From assembly GCA_038496675.1 (NCBI GenBank), contig CM076663.1:17393290-17457289 (forward strand): 64,000 nucleotides of DNA, given 5' to 3'. Position 1 is the first letter of the stretch. Each line of letters begins with the position of its first letter. Origin of the DNA: Rachycentron canadum. Taxonomy: Eukaryota > Chordata > Actinopteri > Carangiformes > Rachycentridae. Below the pieces are notes generated by a model. The model had not been told where the DNA came from. It made no database searches and saw only the letters and a list, made by a program, of their open reading frames with translations. A program made the translations under genes and the position numbers. Positions 1 to 14,200 of this stretch are shown piece by piece.

Positions 1-315
1 GGTGTGGGGGAGGGGGCGAGGAGAAGACTGGCGAAGGAGAAAAAACGAGGAAGGGTGGCGTGACATATGAGAAAGAGAGCATTGTGACAGAGGAATAGAA
101 AGTGAGGGGAAAGTCATAAATGGGAGAATGACGGCGGATGAGGGTGGCTGGAGATAGAGAAGGAAGGAGGGAGGTTGATAAAGGAGGGAGAGGGTGAAAA
201 ATGGATGGCAGGGTTAGGGATGGCTGTTCTCGCAGAACTGATGATTGAGATGAGAAAGTAATGGCTGTCTCTCTCAGAACGGCATTTAAATATGCACAGC
301 AGTATTTAAATCCAG

Positions 316-366
<51 letters not shown>

Positions 367-3300
367 TGCTGATTAGCAGTCGTCTCAACCAGCCAGGCAT
401 TCAGACATTCACTCATTATCTCTAATATGGCTGCAACTCTGCTGAGTTCAGCTCTGCAGCGTTTTCCTGACTTTTTGGTGAACTCAACTGGCAAGCGATG
501 GTATCTAGAGGCTGGGGTCCAATATATTTGTAATTATGTGGATAACGCATCATAATTGAACAGGAAGACCCAAAGAAGATAATGAAGCTTTATCTTTAGC
601 TGGATAACTCTGATGGTCCTTTGCTCCTTCACATAAAAGCCTTGATGAAGCAGTAACTGAATAAGTGAGGAGGTTATAAATATGGATACTATGATTTCTT
701 AGTTTCACAGTAGGATGTTTGGGTGTACTTCAGAAGTAAGGCTGCAAATAATAATGATTTCCTCACAGACTGATCTTCAGTTCAGTTTTACTTTTAAGAA
801 CTAGACTGCCATAACTTCATATTTTTTATTCTGTATACAAATCTGTCTACAAATCCCATTAAAAGATCAAAACCAACAATGTGCTAGCCTGTCTTTCACT
901 ACTTTCTGAATTCTCTAGCCTGTCTGTCTCACTCATATCAAGCCCAGTTGTTCAGTGAGTAATTTACTAAAAACATCTTGGTAATGCAGTTTTAAGCAAA
1001 TGAATAAATGAGTGTCCATCTAGAGGGAGGAATGATGAACAGGGCTGTGGGTACATTAATACTACATTAATTTTTAATTTTGGCTTATTTTATTTATTGT
1101 TTTACAGTTTCATTCATAATAGGTAATTGAAAATAAAATGGAGTCTTTCTGGGCTTCTGAGGGAGGACATGACAGAAAAAGCTAGAGAACCATAGCTTAA
1201 TCAAATCATTATGTATTTGAAAAAAGACACAGGCAAATTAAAACTGCTGACACTTCTAATGTGGTAGCCAAAAAATATTTGGACATTTAAAATGACTCTT
1301 GACAAGAATCTAATATCTGAAGATCAGCCTGTTGAATTATAGCTAACCTTTGGACACCCATCACCCTGCTGTGGATGGTTTACTTAAATTAAAGCAAATG
1401 GGCTATTTTTGATCGTAATATCTACTTATAAATTTAGACATTACATTTATTACACTGTTGGACTGCCAGGCTGCTTTAAAGGTGGAAAGATGCCACATTT
1501 AATCAAATTCCAGTTGTATACTCTGCTGTGCACTGTTCCTGAACAACTAGATATTCTTTTTTAAAAAATACATTTCATAATATCAAACATGTTGGTGTCA
1601 CAATTCCCGGTATCAGCAGTCTGTGAAAGTTCTACATAATGCAGGCAATCTGGATGATCAAATCTTAAACACATTTACATCTGGATATAATGTATTTTCA
1701 CTCTATCTTGTGAAGATCTGAGAGCATAGGGTGCATGTTAATGACTGTGCAAAAGGGGAATATGAGTGAATATAGTTTACATTTCAAAACAGGATTCAGG
1801 CGCAAAGCTGATCCATTCAGCTGTGCGCCTCTACAGCCTGGCATCTCTGCTGGTCTTCAGCCAAACCAGAGAGGAAACACAGCCAAACTTTGCCCTGTAT
1901 ATACATTTCATTGTGAACAGTGCCCCTGCATATCTCCATCCTTATTCGCAGCACATCCTGCCGCAGGCCACAGACAGATGAACAATAAACCTAAATCTGT
2001 CATTTTTTTCAGCCGTGCCAGTTCTTTCTTTTTAGACTTCAACACTGACGTTAGCTTCTGGATTTCAAACCTGAATGTTTCAAAATTTCGATATGGACCA
2101 CTTGTTTGTCTGAATAATGGCTGTATTCAAACAGCATCACCCGACTCATATCAGCGTAATATGACGTGCGGTACAAAAAAAGAAATATATATTTTATCCA
2201 CAATGACAAGGGCCTTAAGGTTCCAGATCAGAGAAGAGACAGAAAAACAGACGCATGGCTTAACTGATGACAGACAGAGAGATAAAGGGAGGAGGCAAGA
2301 CACAATGCACAATATGTCTGACTTACTATCAAAATGATACTGTAATCAGGACTGGGATTGTGAGGGCTCAAACAATCACAATAGGAGGAGCACCCAACGG
2401 CAATGTGCTTATTAGAGAGACAGCGACACGGGGAGAGGGATGAGCTGCTACACAGAGGGTTGTAGTTAAGACGGAAGGGAGGTGATGACAGACGGACAGA
2501 TAGAAAAAGAGAAAATCCTTGATTTAAAACAGAACTTGTTTTGTTGTGTGCTGAATGTTACCTGGACTCAAAGGACCAGCTATTCCTGTGAGGCAGATGA
2601 CATTCCTGCCATCTCTGACCAGTGATACAAACCTGAAGTGGAGGGAAAAAAAGATCACCCAGACATTCATGTTTGAAGATCCACTCCTGGGATTTGATGC
2701 CACAGATGGAGAGTAACTAGAAAGTATGAGTTGAGCAGTTCCCGTTGAGAAGAAACAAAGTCTCTGGTGATTTGACCGACAGCCATTTTATATTTTGTCT
2801 TTGTGGCCTGTCCGCACAAAGTAGGCTACAGTCCAGATTTGGTCACAACAAAAGTGAAAATGTTTTTGTCCTCTTCTGTTTGCAGCCTGCAATTCTACAA
2901 GTTCTGATTTGTGTCCATTGTATTTCAAGAGTTCTTCTTTGTGTGATGGTTAATGTGTTCTTCAGTATGATGGTGTCTGAGAATGGCTTTCTGTTGGTCT
3001 CAGGGTCTGCAAGACACAAAGGTACTCTGCTTGATGAGAGTAAAATGACAGTAACAGGACTGAGGGACTCTTCCTAGATCAAATATCTATGATTATGATG
3101 GCAAGCTGCATCTCCATCTCTGCTCTGCCTGAAAACATTTTTTCTCTTGCTCACTTATTAACGTTTCCAGCAGACTCATTTTAATAGAAGAAGCCAGTAA
3201 AAGGTTTTTAACTATACGCTTTACACACACACCACATTGTCTTGACATATAAAGCTAAAAGGCAGAGGCTGAAGTGAAATGCATGCCCTGCAGCTTTCCC

Positions 3301-3500
3301 ACTTTTCCGCCACCTGACTCCTGAATCAGCTTTTAGTATTTATACCGACCAACTTCCACTCATATCCTGTCACATTGTCTATTGTGCTCTCCACACTGAA
3401 GCTTCCCAGCCTCTCTTGTCTGTTTTTGACAACCTGCCCGTCCTTGCCTTCTGCTTGCTTCTTCTGCCTGGTTAATCTGCCCGTATGTCTGCCTGCTTCG
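1..3500. other. left flank downstream of fndc5, no gene found
   Basis: AT-rich unique-looking DNA with a purine-rich start (1-200) and a (GT)n tract at 319-365. An open frame of 200 codons at 1735-2337 (+) has no family resemblance and no exon partners and is judged to be chance. The distal part could include an extended fndc5 3' UTR. Confidence 0.5.
319..365. repeat. (GT)n microsatellite
   Basis: An uninterrupted GT array of about 23 units. Confidence 0.95.
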
Positions 3501-3539
3501 GCCTGCAGAGTGAACTGTCCTGAACTTTCACCGGCGTCT

Positions 3540-3824
3540 CTGAGTTGTACTATTTAATTCTCCTAAACCAGAGCTGTGACAGCAAACTATCAACTGGAAA
3601 AAATGTCCCCCACAGCTGAAACTAGTTTCAGTTTATGACACCCACATATCTGCTAAATATGTGGGTGTCAGATGAGGTCGGGTGTTGCGGTAAGTACATA
3701 ATAAAGTATTTTTATAGCATTTGTATGAGGTGATACATAGGATGGGTAAATGAAGATTTTCTGTTCCTCACCTGTCCTGAGGTTCAAGGAGTTGGTTATT
3801 GCAGAAGGCGATGCAGGGCTGGTC
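3540..3824 (-). other. fndc5: fndc5 3' UTR start, with a candidate poly(A) signal
   Basis: The sequence directly after the stop is non-coding on the minus strand. A variant poly(A) signal ATTAAA reads on the minus strand at 3552-3557, about 270 bases past the stop. A canonical AATAAA on this strand appears only much further out, near 1.09 kb. Which one is used cannot be told from sequence alone. Confidence 0.4.
3616..3670. repeat. perfect palindrome plus perfect hairpin in fndc5 3' UTR
   Basis: CTGAAACTAGTTTCAG at 3616-3631 is a perfect 16-bp palindrome. Five bases further, TGACACCCACATAT (3636-3649) and its exact complement (3657-3670) form a 14-bp stem around a 7-base loop CTGCTAA. Both lie 155-210 bases past the fndc5 stop codon and would be transcribed in its 3' UTR. 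The stem is shorter than a normal microRNA precursor. Confidence 0.8.
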
Positions 3825-3964
3825 TTAGACGTTGGTGCGCAGTAGCCCCCCCTGTGGGTGCTCAGGGGTACTGCACTCTGAGGAGTTCTTGGCTTTGTCC
3901 TTGTTGTTGTTGGGCTCATTGTCTTTAATGATGTCATATTGACGACAAAACAGGGCAATCACCC
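3825..3964 (-). CDS. fndc5: fndc5 exon 5: end of TM helix, cytoplasmic tail and stop
   Basis: After a TTTAG acceptor, the exon completes the helix (GVIALFC) and encodes the cytosolic tail CRQYDIIKDNEPNNNKDK..., ending LLRTNV and TAA at 3825-3827. The tail is 39 residues, the same class as mammals. The last three residues are T-N-V, where human FNDC5 ends S-K-I. Both fit the class I PDZ ligand pattern [ST]-x-hydrophobic. Confidence 0.95.
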
Positions 3965-6900
3965 CTAAAGAAAGAAACCAACATGGTCATTGTTTTGTTT
4001 GGGTCATAACAGCTGATGAAACTGCTACGACCAGTTAGCTTAGCATAAAACTGGAAATGGGAAGGGCAACTAACCTGGTTCTGCTGAAGAAGAACAAGTG
4101 GACAGGAGATCAGAAGCATCGTACACATAATACAAACAATATCTATGTTATTTATTATGCTTCAAAAGTGCTGTTATTACTTTTCTTCATTTTTTACCAG
4201 ACAAATAAGACTGCGGTATCTAAATCTCTGCACTAAAGAAATTGAGTGTATTTCCAAAAATGCTGATCTATTCCTTTAAGGATTAGTAATATAAGGTCGT
4301 TACATAGAAAGCTCTTAGCTCTATCCTGCTTCTGTTTATCCCGTTTTCAAATGTAGATTTTCTTATGTTTCATATTGACTATAGCCCCTTTTAGACTGGG
4401 CTAAAAATTGTGCTAAAAGCTATCATGACGCGAAAGGTTAAAACTGGCGTTCACTTGATTGACTTGGCGGTAATCATAGGTACTTATTGGCTCTGTCAGT
4501 GGTGTAATCACAACACCCAGGTGAACACACAAATTTTCTGCTGTGACAAATACTGTAAAGAGACCTGTCACTTTCCACTGAAAGTGTGCTGTGCTCAGGG
4601 CTGGGCTCAATAGAAACACACAATCTCCAACCGAAGTGTCTCACAGGGAGACTCCGACACTTAAACAAGCACCAACTCTGGACTGAAATGGATGGATTCA
4701 TCTTAACAGTCTGCATGGGAGCTAGAAGCTCACTGTTTGAATCTGTGTCTCTTCTGTGTATGTTTGTACTCTGTAACTATGCGTCCTACTTTTTTTTTTA
4801 AAAGTAGGTTTAAAAACCTACTTACAGAAAAGGTATTTTATAGTTTGACCACAGCTCTGCTGATAAAGACTGGATTGGGGCATCTGTCCTCTGATGTGTC
4901 AATAAAGCAGGCAGATTTCAACTGAGAGAAAGGGATTCATGAACGTGGGGAGATGTGCAGATGTAGATATGAACTCGACGTTTAGATAGCCCTGTAAAAG
5001 CTGCCCTCAGTGAAAAGGATGAAAAATATGGCAGAGAGGAGAGACAGATGCGGAGAGAGATAGAGAACAAGCACAAAAAAAGGGGAAAGAGAATAATTCA
5101 TGACGGTGGAGGAGTATGTGGAGAGTTGAATCTGGTATGATCGGGCTTCAGTCTTGGCTGTTCTGCTTATGTCAGCCCCTGCTCATCTGATCACTGCGAT
5201 ACCAAAGGGCTTGATGGGATATCTCACTGTGATTTCCCCCAGCATGCCCCATAGGCCCAATTAAAAGCTGCAAAACACAATTCACCTCCTTCACTTTCAG
5301 TTTTTTCCTAACCATGTTGTTCTTTTTTTTTATTTTCTTGAGTCACAATTGCTCAGCTTTCCACTTTTCTCCCCCGCTGCTCCCTCTCCAACTCCCTTTG
5401 AATCTTTCTCTTTCAGCCCTGTGTCCTCTCATGGGTAATTGGTGAGGGAGAGCTAGCCTTTTACTGTTCCTCTATATCCCATATACAGTATTTGGGCCAT
5501 ATTTATATCTCATTACACTTGCTAAAGTGGGTTAGGCAGGAGTATTTATAGCTGTGTGCATCTGTAAAAACAGTGCTGAGATCGGCAACAAAGAGCTAAT
5601 AACTAGGAGGGTTAAATAGGAAGTGTTTTCTTGTACTTTAATGTATGTGGTGATGAAAAGGTGACCTAACTCTGATTATGTGAAATGTGGTTACCCATAT
5701 ATTATTCAATTACTGCAAAACTAAACTTGTATGTAAACTTGTGCTTGTTAACCTAAGTTTAGATATAAGTTCTCCCTCTATGATTGAACAGCACTTTCTG
5801 GTAAGAAGTTGAAGCTGTCATATTTCTCTAAAGTGTATTAAATTTATTTTGACATTAAGATGTAAACAGTTTAAATAGTGAGTCATGACCTTTAAAAGGC
5901 TTAAAAGTTTTAAACACTCTAAATTGGTTGGCAGCACCAGCACCAGCTATCCCTTGGTTTGGACTTCTGTGATCTACAAGTAGTCATTTCATTTTACACT
6001 GTGTCTAAATAAGAAATCCACGACAGGAGTTTGGTTAAAGTCACAAAGTGAGTCTGTGCATGTGTGAGGGTGTGGGCCTCCACCGGGTTGTTGATTTGCC
6101 ATGTGAAATGCAATGCAGTGCACTTATTAGAACCCAATTAGAATAAGAGATAGGAAGTTAAAAGTGACTTTAGGTTATTAGAGGGGTTATGGAGGATTAC
6201 CAAATAGCTACGTTTTATTGTACTGCATGTACAGTGTACTTGTTGTGTAATATGTCATCATAACAGAGAAAAAAGACACTGTATTCTTTAATCTTATTGG
6301 AAGTATTTTCAGTTAATTTTAGTTGCAGAATAAGGTTGTAACGGTTGTAAGAATAGAAATCCTTTACAAGTAGAAATATTAGCACCATAAAATTTGAAAC
6401 TGTACCCAGGAGCCCTGCCCATAGGTGTACTACACCAAGGAGATCTGTCTAATTTTATACATCTACATGGGATTGTGTGTTATTAGGGTGGTTTTTTGGA
6501 CCAAACCAGGCTCTGACTGTACTGACAAACTGAGCTATTCCAGCTTACTCTAATTAATTACATTTAATCAGTGTCAGGTCAATGCAAACACAAGTGACTC
6601 ACACCTGATGAAACACTCCCTCACTTCCAGAGCAGTCTCATGTGTTTCAAGGAAATATCCTGGCACCCTTATATTTTGTTTCTCTTGGGAAACCCACATA
6701 CTTTTCCCTCGGTCTCTATTATAAATGATCCAAGTTACCAGATTGTGCATGAAACACAAGCGAGACACAATCCACCCACATTTTCAACCCATGCTCACTT
6801 CAGCTATTGATGCTGCTGCTCCAGCTGTTCTCCCTTATGTTTCTTGACCTCTCGTTGCACGTCCTTTGCCACCACTATATCTTCTCTGTCTCTGACTGGG

Positions 6901-9900
6901 CAGACTAGGTGTGGGTGTGACCAAAGAGCATTTCCTTGTTTCTTAAGATTGGAATGGAAACTCTATTAAAAATATCAGGTAATATACTGTGGCTGCCATC
7001 TATTTGTATGAATTTGACACTTGGCCAGTTCTTATACATTATACCAATAAGATTTTCTAGCATTTTGTGCTTCATGACATATTCAGGGAATAAGGTCCTC
7101 ACTTGACATATATAAATATGTAAACATTGTATTGAAAAGTTTGTGTTGCCCTCTTCATTGATCTCTCTAAAGCATTTAATACCACTGATCATAAAATCCT
7201 ACTGTACAAACTACGATCTATAGATCGAGATGAAGCCGCGCTTAACTGGTTTCACTCTTTCCTTGCAGAGAGAAGTCAGACTGTTGTTGCTGATGGTTTT
7301 CAGTCAAGCTATTTTGCCATCAAAAATTAGATGCCTAGAGACATATCCTTGTTCTGTTGCTGTTTTTTTTTACACATAAATAACTGTTCCTAATCAATAC
7401 TTCAAAGTGAGTTTTTACACTGATGATACTGTTTTATATGTTCCAGACTCTACCCCAGCCCAGACCCTGACTCGTCTTCAGTCGGCATTTGATTCAGTTA
7501 CCACTCACAGACTAGTACACAGTTTTCTCCACCGCCACCAGTGACTCTAACAATCCTGCTATTAAAATGTTAAATTCACTTGTTGATTCTTGTTGAGTCA
7601 GTCGATTATCTTTCAAGACATTTGACTCAAAAAACAAAAACAAAAATTAAACCAAACTTCTTGTATATAAAAAAAGGAAGTCTGCCCTCTTCCCACTATA
7701 AAACTATTGTGCAGTCAACCTTCATGTCAGTCCTCAACAATGGTGATGTTCTACATTGTTAAACCAAACCATACTGCACTTTATCACGAATGAAAAATAT
7801 TATACTTGTCATTTTTCTTTGTTTTAAGTACTCGGTTGGACCTCGCTACAGTCAAGAAGACACAGCCATTTCATGTTATTCATTTATAAAGCTCTTCTGC
7901 TGAGTGTTCCAAACTACCTCTCAATTAAATATAGCATCCACATTACATGCTCCAGTATCTACTTAACCTTCAATATCCCTTATGTGCGTGTCTAACTAAT
8001 GCTGGTTTCAGGTACTAGAGTTTTACACTTCCTTTGGAGATTTTAAAACTTTATCACCTGATGGTTTTTTAATGAGTCTTGTAACTGTTTCAGTTCTTTG
8101 TTTCTTAGTTCCTTGTGTTACGTAACTGTGCTGTCTTTGTTTTGTACTGTGTTCTTGTGGTTTCCTTTTGTTCTCAGGTCTCGCTTGGAAAAGAGATCTT
8201 AATCTCAATGAGATGTCCTGATTAAATAAGGATTTAAAAACTACCACATAAGCTCACATGAAATAAAATGTAAATCTTCAAGTCAATTCAAGCTTATTTG
8301 TATAACCTGAAAGAATTGTTCATTTAGGTCTTAAAAAAAATTCCCACAACATTTGATTTATCTATATATTTATCATCCATGAGTGCATCAGACCAGTTTT
8401 AGTTTGATTTGGATAAGGAATGTATATTTATGTATTTTATTATATTTTACATATCTTTTAGTCAAGTATGTGCGTTCAGGACAAATTTCAAAGGGTAAAA
8501 TATAAAGGTAAAGCTTAAGCTAAAGGCTTAAGTTCAGCCTCAAACTCTGACATAATGTATTTTTTGATTAAAACAACTCTCCAACAGAAAACAACAATAA
8601 CTCAAACTCTGACAAGTTACTATAACAGCTCCCTGCCTCCTGATACAGTTTATTTTCCATGACTATAGTTGTTTTCTGTTGATGGGTGTACAGAATGAAA
8701 ACCTGCATATGATATGTCATCACCTGAAATGCGCACTGGCCAGCTTTACATCATTTCAAAGGCACTGCAGAGCAAAAAAAAAAAAAAGTCATCACAGAGA
8801 CCTGACACCACTACCAGTGTGTGTGTGCGAGTCCCTTAAAAGGACTTCAGTCTGAGAGCTTATTTGCCCCAAAGAAAGTGGATTCCTGTAAGATCTTCAG
8901 TGATAAATGTGCGATGCTGAAGAGGAGTATTACCTGCCCACATGATGAGCACCACTACAATGATGATGAGTTCTCCAGCCCTCAGCTGGGCAGCCTGACC
9001 AAACTCCTCCATCGTCACCTCGTCTAGAGAGAGAGAACAGACACACACAGACACTCAGAGTCAACAAAGTGCCACAGAGGACACTGCGATTCATTGTCCC
9101 AGAGAGTAAATGTGAAATTGCCATCACTCTGAAAGTCTGCAGGGGAAGATAAAAGAATCAAACAAGGCGACAGGAGAGCAGAGAGGCCGCCTGGTGTAAA
9201 TTCTGCACTCTGGTCAGTGTAATTAAAGTTAAGTGAGAGCAGAGGTCCACAGAGACACGGAGAGAGCTGGATCCTTACCCTCCCTCACTCACTGACAGAA
9301 CTCTGGCAGCTGTGCCATAACACCAATCACAGGGTTAAAGGTTTGAACACAGTCCACTACAACTCTGTACTGCCAGCAGCAGGCCCTCATGCTAACCCCA
9401 TTTCCCATTCCCATGGTCAAACTGTCTCCTTGTTCCAGCCTCAGCTGCTTTCCCTGTATAACACCTAAAGTGTTGAACACAGGACAAAGACATCACTGTC
9501 ACTGATTTAACTGTGCTTGCATTTTGAGGTGTCGTTAGTATTCTCAGAGGAAGTGTTGACCACGCACTGGTCAACACTAGTAAGAGGGGCGCGCTTGTCT
9601 AAGTACAATAAAACACACATAACGTGGCTTGATAAAGTGGTTAAAATTTCCTGCCTTACTTTGAAGTATGATCAGTTACATGTAGATGTGAACTTCAGGG
9701 TGGGTTGGATGAGTTTTCCCTGAGTCTGCTCTATTCAGGACACTCTCTTCAGGACACTGTTTTGTTGTCAGAGTCTGAATCAATCAGGGGCAATACTGCT
9801 TTTCTGGTCCAACTTGCTCTCAGGTCTCCTGTTGCCATGGTGATCCCTCTGTGCTGAAGCTGAGGCCTCAAGCTTGACAGTGGGGAGCTTATACTGTAAT

Positions 9901-11219
9901 AAATTGGTAATAGCAGATTACATGTCTCTGTTGTAAAGCCAGAGCTCAGACTTGGTGTACGACATTGAACGTCTCTCTGTGTGGAGGCTGCACACTGGCC
10001 CTTCATGAAGATGGCAGATTATGTAAATATTTACCTTTGCAACTGTACGGATAAGTAAGAGCTTGTTTAGCTGCCATTTTTAAGTACAAATTATGAAAAG
10101 TAATCACAGAAGATACAGAAAAAAAGTTTCCCAGGATTCAAGGTGACGCCTTTGAATGTCTGATTAAAGCCTGTACCACAAAGATGTTCCCTTACTCTTT
10201 AATTAAATTTCACACTGCGGAAGCCGGAATTAAAAATATTTTTTACATTTCATATTTCAGTGGAACATGTCAATTACAATATTATAAAAATGGCTGAATA
10301 TTTCAGTTGATCAGCAAGTATTTTGATGAACTAATCCATTGAGCCTTTAACAGCATATCACTCTTAGTGCATTTATGTTATTGACTCCAATCTTCACATG
10401 ATGTGCAGAAATCTGTTGTGTGACAGTCAAGTTATCTGCAGCAGATGACAGGAAACATAAGACAACATACAATAATGGAAAGAACACAAAGCATCAAGCA
10501 AACACACTACTTTGCTTTCAGTTCACATTGTGACCTTTGACCCATGAGATCGATCCCAATGCTGAAATAAAAACATACTAAGCTGCATTCACACAAGAGA
10601 GCGGTTTGAGCATCTGCCAGGCGAAGCCGCTCTGTAAATCAGGTTTGCCAAGGTTATCAAGCTATTTCTTAATAAAAGTCAGGTACACTTGTTACGGTGT
10701 TTACTGTGCACGAGAACTGCAATAATCAAAGCGGCTCTAATCAGGTTGCAATCAAATGATCAGATCCTTGTACATTCTCGTTTATATGTGATGTTGCTGC
10801 ATGGCGCTCAGTGGACTGTCAGTGATGAATTAAAGGCTGAAACAGTTCCGACAGTCAGGAGGCTCTGTAAGACTTTACCACCGTTAAGGATTGATTTACA
10901 AAGGTGCAGATTTTGCATCTCTCTGTATAATGTAATAACCGACATAAAACCTTATGCCTCAACACTTTTATCTGAAGATGTTACGGATATATGAAAATGT
11001 CACTGCAGCCAGGACTTTTGTCATAGATGGGAAGAGAGATGAACAGACAAACAGACAGACAGAAACACAGACAGGATGGGTGTTGTGTTGCATTGCGCCC
11101 GCAGATACTAAACAGTGTCAGGCTGATTAATACCCGCTTAGAAGGGGAGGAAGGCAGTAATGGCTGAGAGATTTAATCAGGACACCTAATGAATTCTTCC
11201 ACAAACACACACACACACA

Positions 11220-11252
<33 letters not shown>

Positions 11253-14200
11253 TTTTCACACAGGGAACTTCCATCAAAGTCGAGGCAAACAAAACGAGTC
11301 AGCCCCCTCAACATCAAGACAAACTGTGCTGCTTAACACCCGAGTCACATGACCTTACACACACACTACAAAATACCAACTATAGCAACAAATATTCAAC
11401 ATCAACTACAAGTCTAAGCAGCTTCATGTTTTCTGTAGTAAAGTTTTTTTGTAAATCAAATGTGTCCATCTTCAGTGCTCTCAAGAAATTAAACAAGTAG
11501 CTAGCTAGCTACAACGGATAAAAACTATGTCCACATAATTGGATTTTCATTTTAATGCAGCATTTTAAAACAAAAATGAGTGTGTTAAAAAAGTGTTTTA
11601 GCTGCGTATTGGAAATGAGCTCCACCCATGCAATCACATGACCATGGGCAACAAAGGCAGCTGTATCATTAAATTGCAGAATTTAACCTGGCAGCTAAAC
11701 AGCTGCCAGCAAAGACGACGCGTTCAGTAACGCTTTCAGCTATGGCAGACGTGACCAATCAGACCCCATCAGGAAGTGTTTCTCTGTGGACGCCAGTTGT
11801 AAATGTAGCAAAAGAGAGGTGCATTAGAACTAAAACCTAGTGGCGTGTGTAGCTAAAATTTGGCAGCGAAAATTTTGTCGATTCCTCCGGGAAAATTGAC
11901 AGTCAGCCAGAAATGAGGAGCCTGCTCATCTGTCTGAGGCCGAGGACTCGTTTTGTCTCAGAAATAAGCTGTAAACTATGCTGTGCGGGAACGGAAAGTT
12001 TGACAGCTGTAGGACAAAAAGTGACTTTAAGATTTACTTTTTTTTTCTTTTTTTAGAGTGCACATCCAGCTCTGATACTCCCCCCTCATACAGACTCCAA
12101 CAAGCTCCCAGACAAGGCTGCTTCCAGGGAATACACTGCTCCCTAATATCCCCACTCTCCACTCTTATCAACTTGCTGCTGATGAGCGTTTAGCGTTTGC
12201 TGCGTCCCTCTGAAACAGCTGCTCTTGGCGCCGTAACTGGGTCGGACGTGATAAAATTGGAAGTACTGCAAGCCGCTCCAGATAACAGCATCCTCTGCAT
12301 TTGAGAATGAGAACAATACCTTGTATGGCAGGTGGGCCTCACAAAGATGGGAACTCTTTGTTTTTTTTGTTGTGTTTTAGTTGTATTAAACTATCAAATA
12401 ACCCTTTTCTTTGTCCTGATAAGGAATAAACATAACATTATTACTCTGCTGTGTTACTGCTTCCGATCAAAAGCTTTTTAAAATCTCTCTATGCGCCTAC
12501 CTGTGTGTGCAGATGTATGTGTGCGCGTAGGCTTGTGTGTCTCAGCAAGAAGAAAAATAGATGTCTGTTGACTCTGAGTGCTCCTGTGTTCATGCACAAA
12601 CTTGCTTGTGTGCTTTTATACTTACTTCTGTGTGCTCTTGCATATAATGAATTTTAATGATCTACCTATGAGTGTTTGTGACATTTCTCTTTTTCAGCTT
12701 TTGATGTTTTTTTTTTGTTGTTGTTTTTTTTTTTTTTTACTGCATGTCTGTTTGAAAAGTATTAACATGACTTGATCACAGTGGTTTGCATTTAGACAGT
12801 TCAGAGAAGGCTTCCATTGATAGCAAAGAGAGAAAACTAGCAGCTAATTGTGCTCCAAAGTAAAATAAAGAAATTTACAGCCAGACTCCATTAGATTTTC
12901 ACCCTTCACAAGGAAATTCACATTAAATTAAAATAGGATTTAAATGAAAGTCCTAGGTATGATTTATCTTCCCTCACCTGGACTCTTGGACGCCATCTTC
13001 TCTGACTCTTTGGGCGTCCTGAAGAGAACGGGCGGACTGGGGGGGCTGCTGCCTCCCATGCTAATGCTCTGAACGTGGACGATGTACTCGGTGTCCTCAT
13101 CCAGATCCCACAGTGCACAGGAGCGCGTGGTGGTGTTCACCTCCTGGATGAACCTCAGCATGCGTACGTCCTTCTTCTGCAGACGATTGAGGGAACAGAC
13201 AGGCCGAGGGGAAGAGTGGGGTCAGTGTAACGTGATACTTTATTGATCCCTGCATGGAAATTCTTTGTATTTTGGCAGCGTCTCAGCAGAGGAATCATAG
13301 GTCAGGGTTAAACTGACATATCAGGTCACTCCCTGATATTTTTAAACCATAGATTATAGTGGGTTTAGATTTTTTTTCCCAGCATGCCAAGAACAAAATG
13401 CTGGGGGAAACGCTAACGACTTTCTATTTCTTCTATAATTTCTATGACATAAAAATTGGCACAAAGTAAAAAGAACAACAATATCTGCAATTAAAAACCA
13501 CTTTAACTAAAGTCACAGGTTCAGCTAAAGGCAAAACAAAAGAGCTTTCTTCTTGTTAGCAGAAATGTGCTGAGCCCATGTTTTATCAAATGCAAATTTC
13601 TGGTGATTTTCCTGCTGATGATCTCTCATGTGAAAATCCTGCCCTGTGGTTCAGGTTTATGTGGTGGAAATGCATACATGTCTCTCTTGGTCAATGTTTG
13701 CTGAAATAAACCTCATGAGTTTTTTTTTCCCCAGCAATCTAATTAAGCTTGAAACAGAGTGCTTCTCTGACCATGTACGCTCTGCTTGAAATGTACATTA
13801 TTATCCAGCTAAGACTGTTTGCTCAGGTCAATTGGTTCCTGTTAGATCAAGAGCAAGTCTCCTTAGGGGCGTTTTTATTTACCAGGCAATTAAAGCCAGG
13901 AATTTCTTAACCTATTAAAACTAAATTGAGAGTGTATCTACAACTACTTGGTAACAAAAGAAAAATTTGTGTACAAAAAAGCACCAGCCCCCCTACAACC
14001 ACCCTGCCACATTTTATTGAGAATTTCTGAGCTTTAATAACACCAAAGAATATCAAATCATTAATATAATGGATGTTGTCACTACTATCTTTACTCATGC
14101 ACTCACTAAGCACTTTATTAGGAACCATACCTACTACCATACAAACATTATACCTTTGTTTTCAAACCAGCCTCACTTCTTTGACTCCACAACATGTGGG

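Noticed and set aside
1735..2337. 200-codon plus-strand open frame
   Set aside because: No family resemblance, no splice partners, and a second overlapping frame of similar quality. Judged a chance frame in AT-rich DNA.
3636..3670. MicroRNA precursor
   Set aside because: A 14-bp perfect stem is far shorter than a pre-miRNA and the flanks do not extend the pairing.
12918..13118. 66-codon minus-strand frame over fndc5 exon 3
   Set aside because: A shadow frame. The FNIII sequence is in the neighbouring frame and joins correctly to exons 2 and 4.
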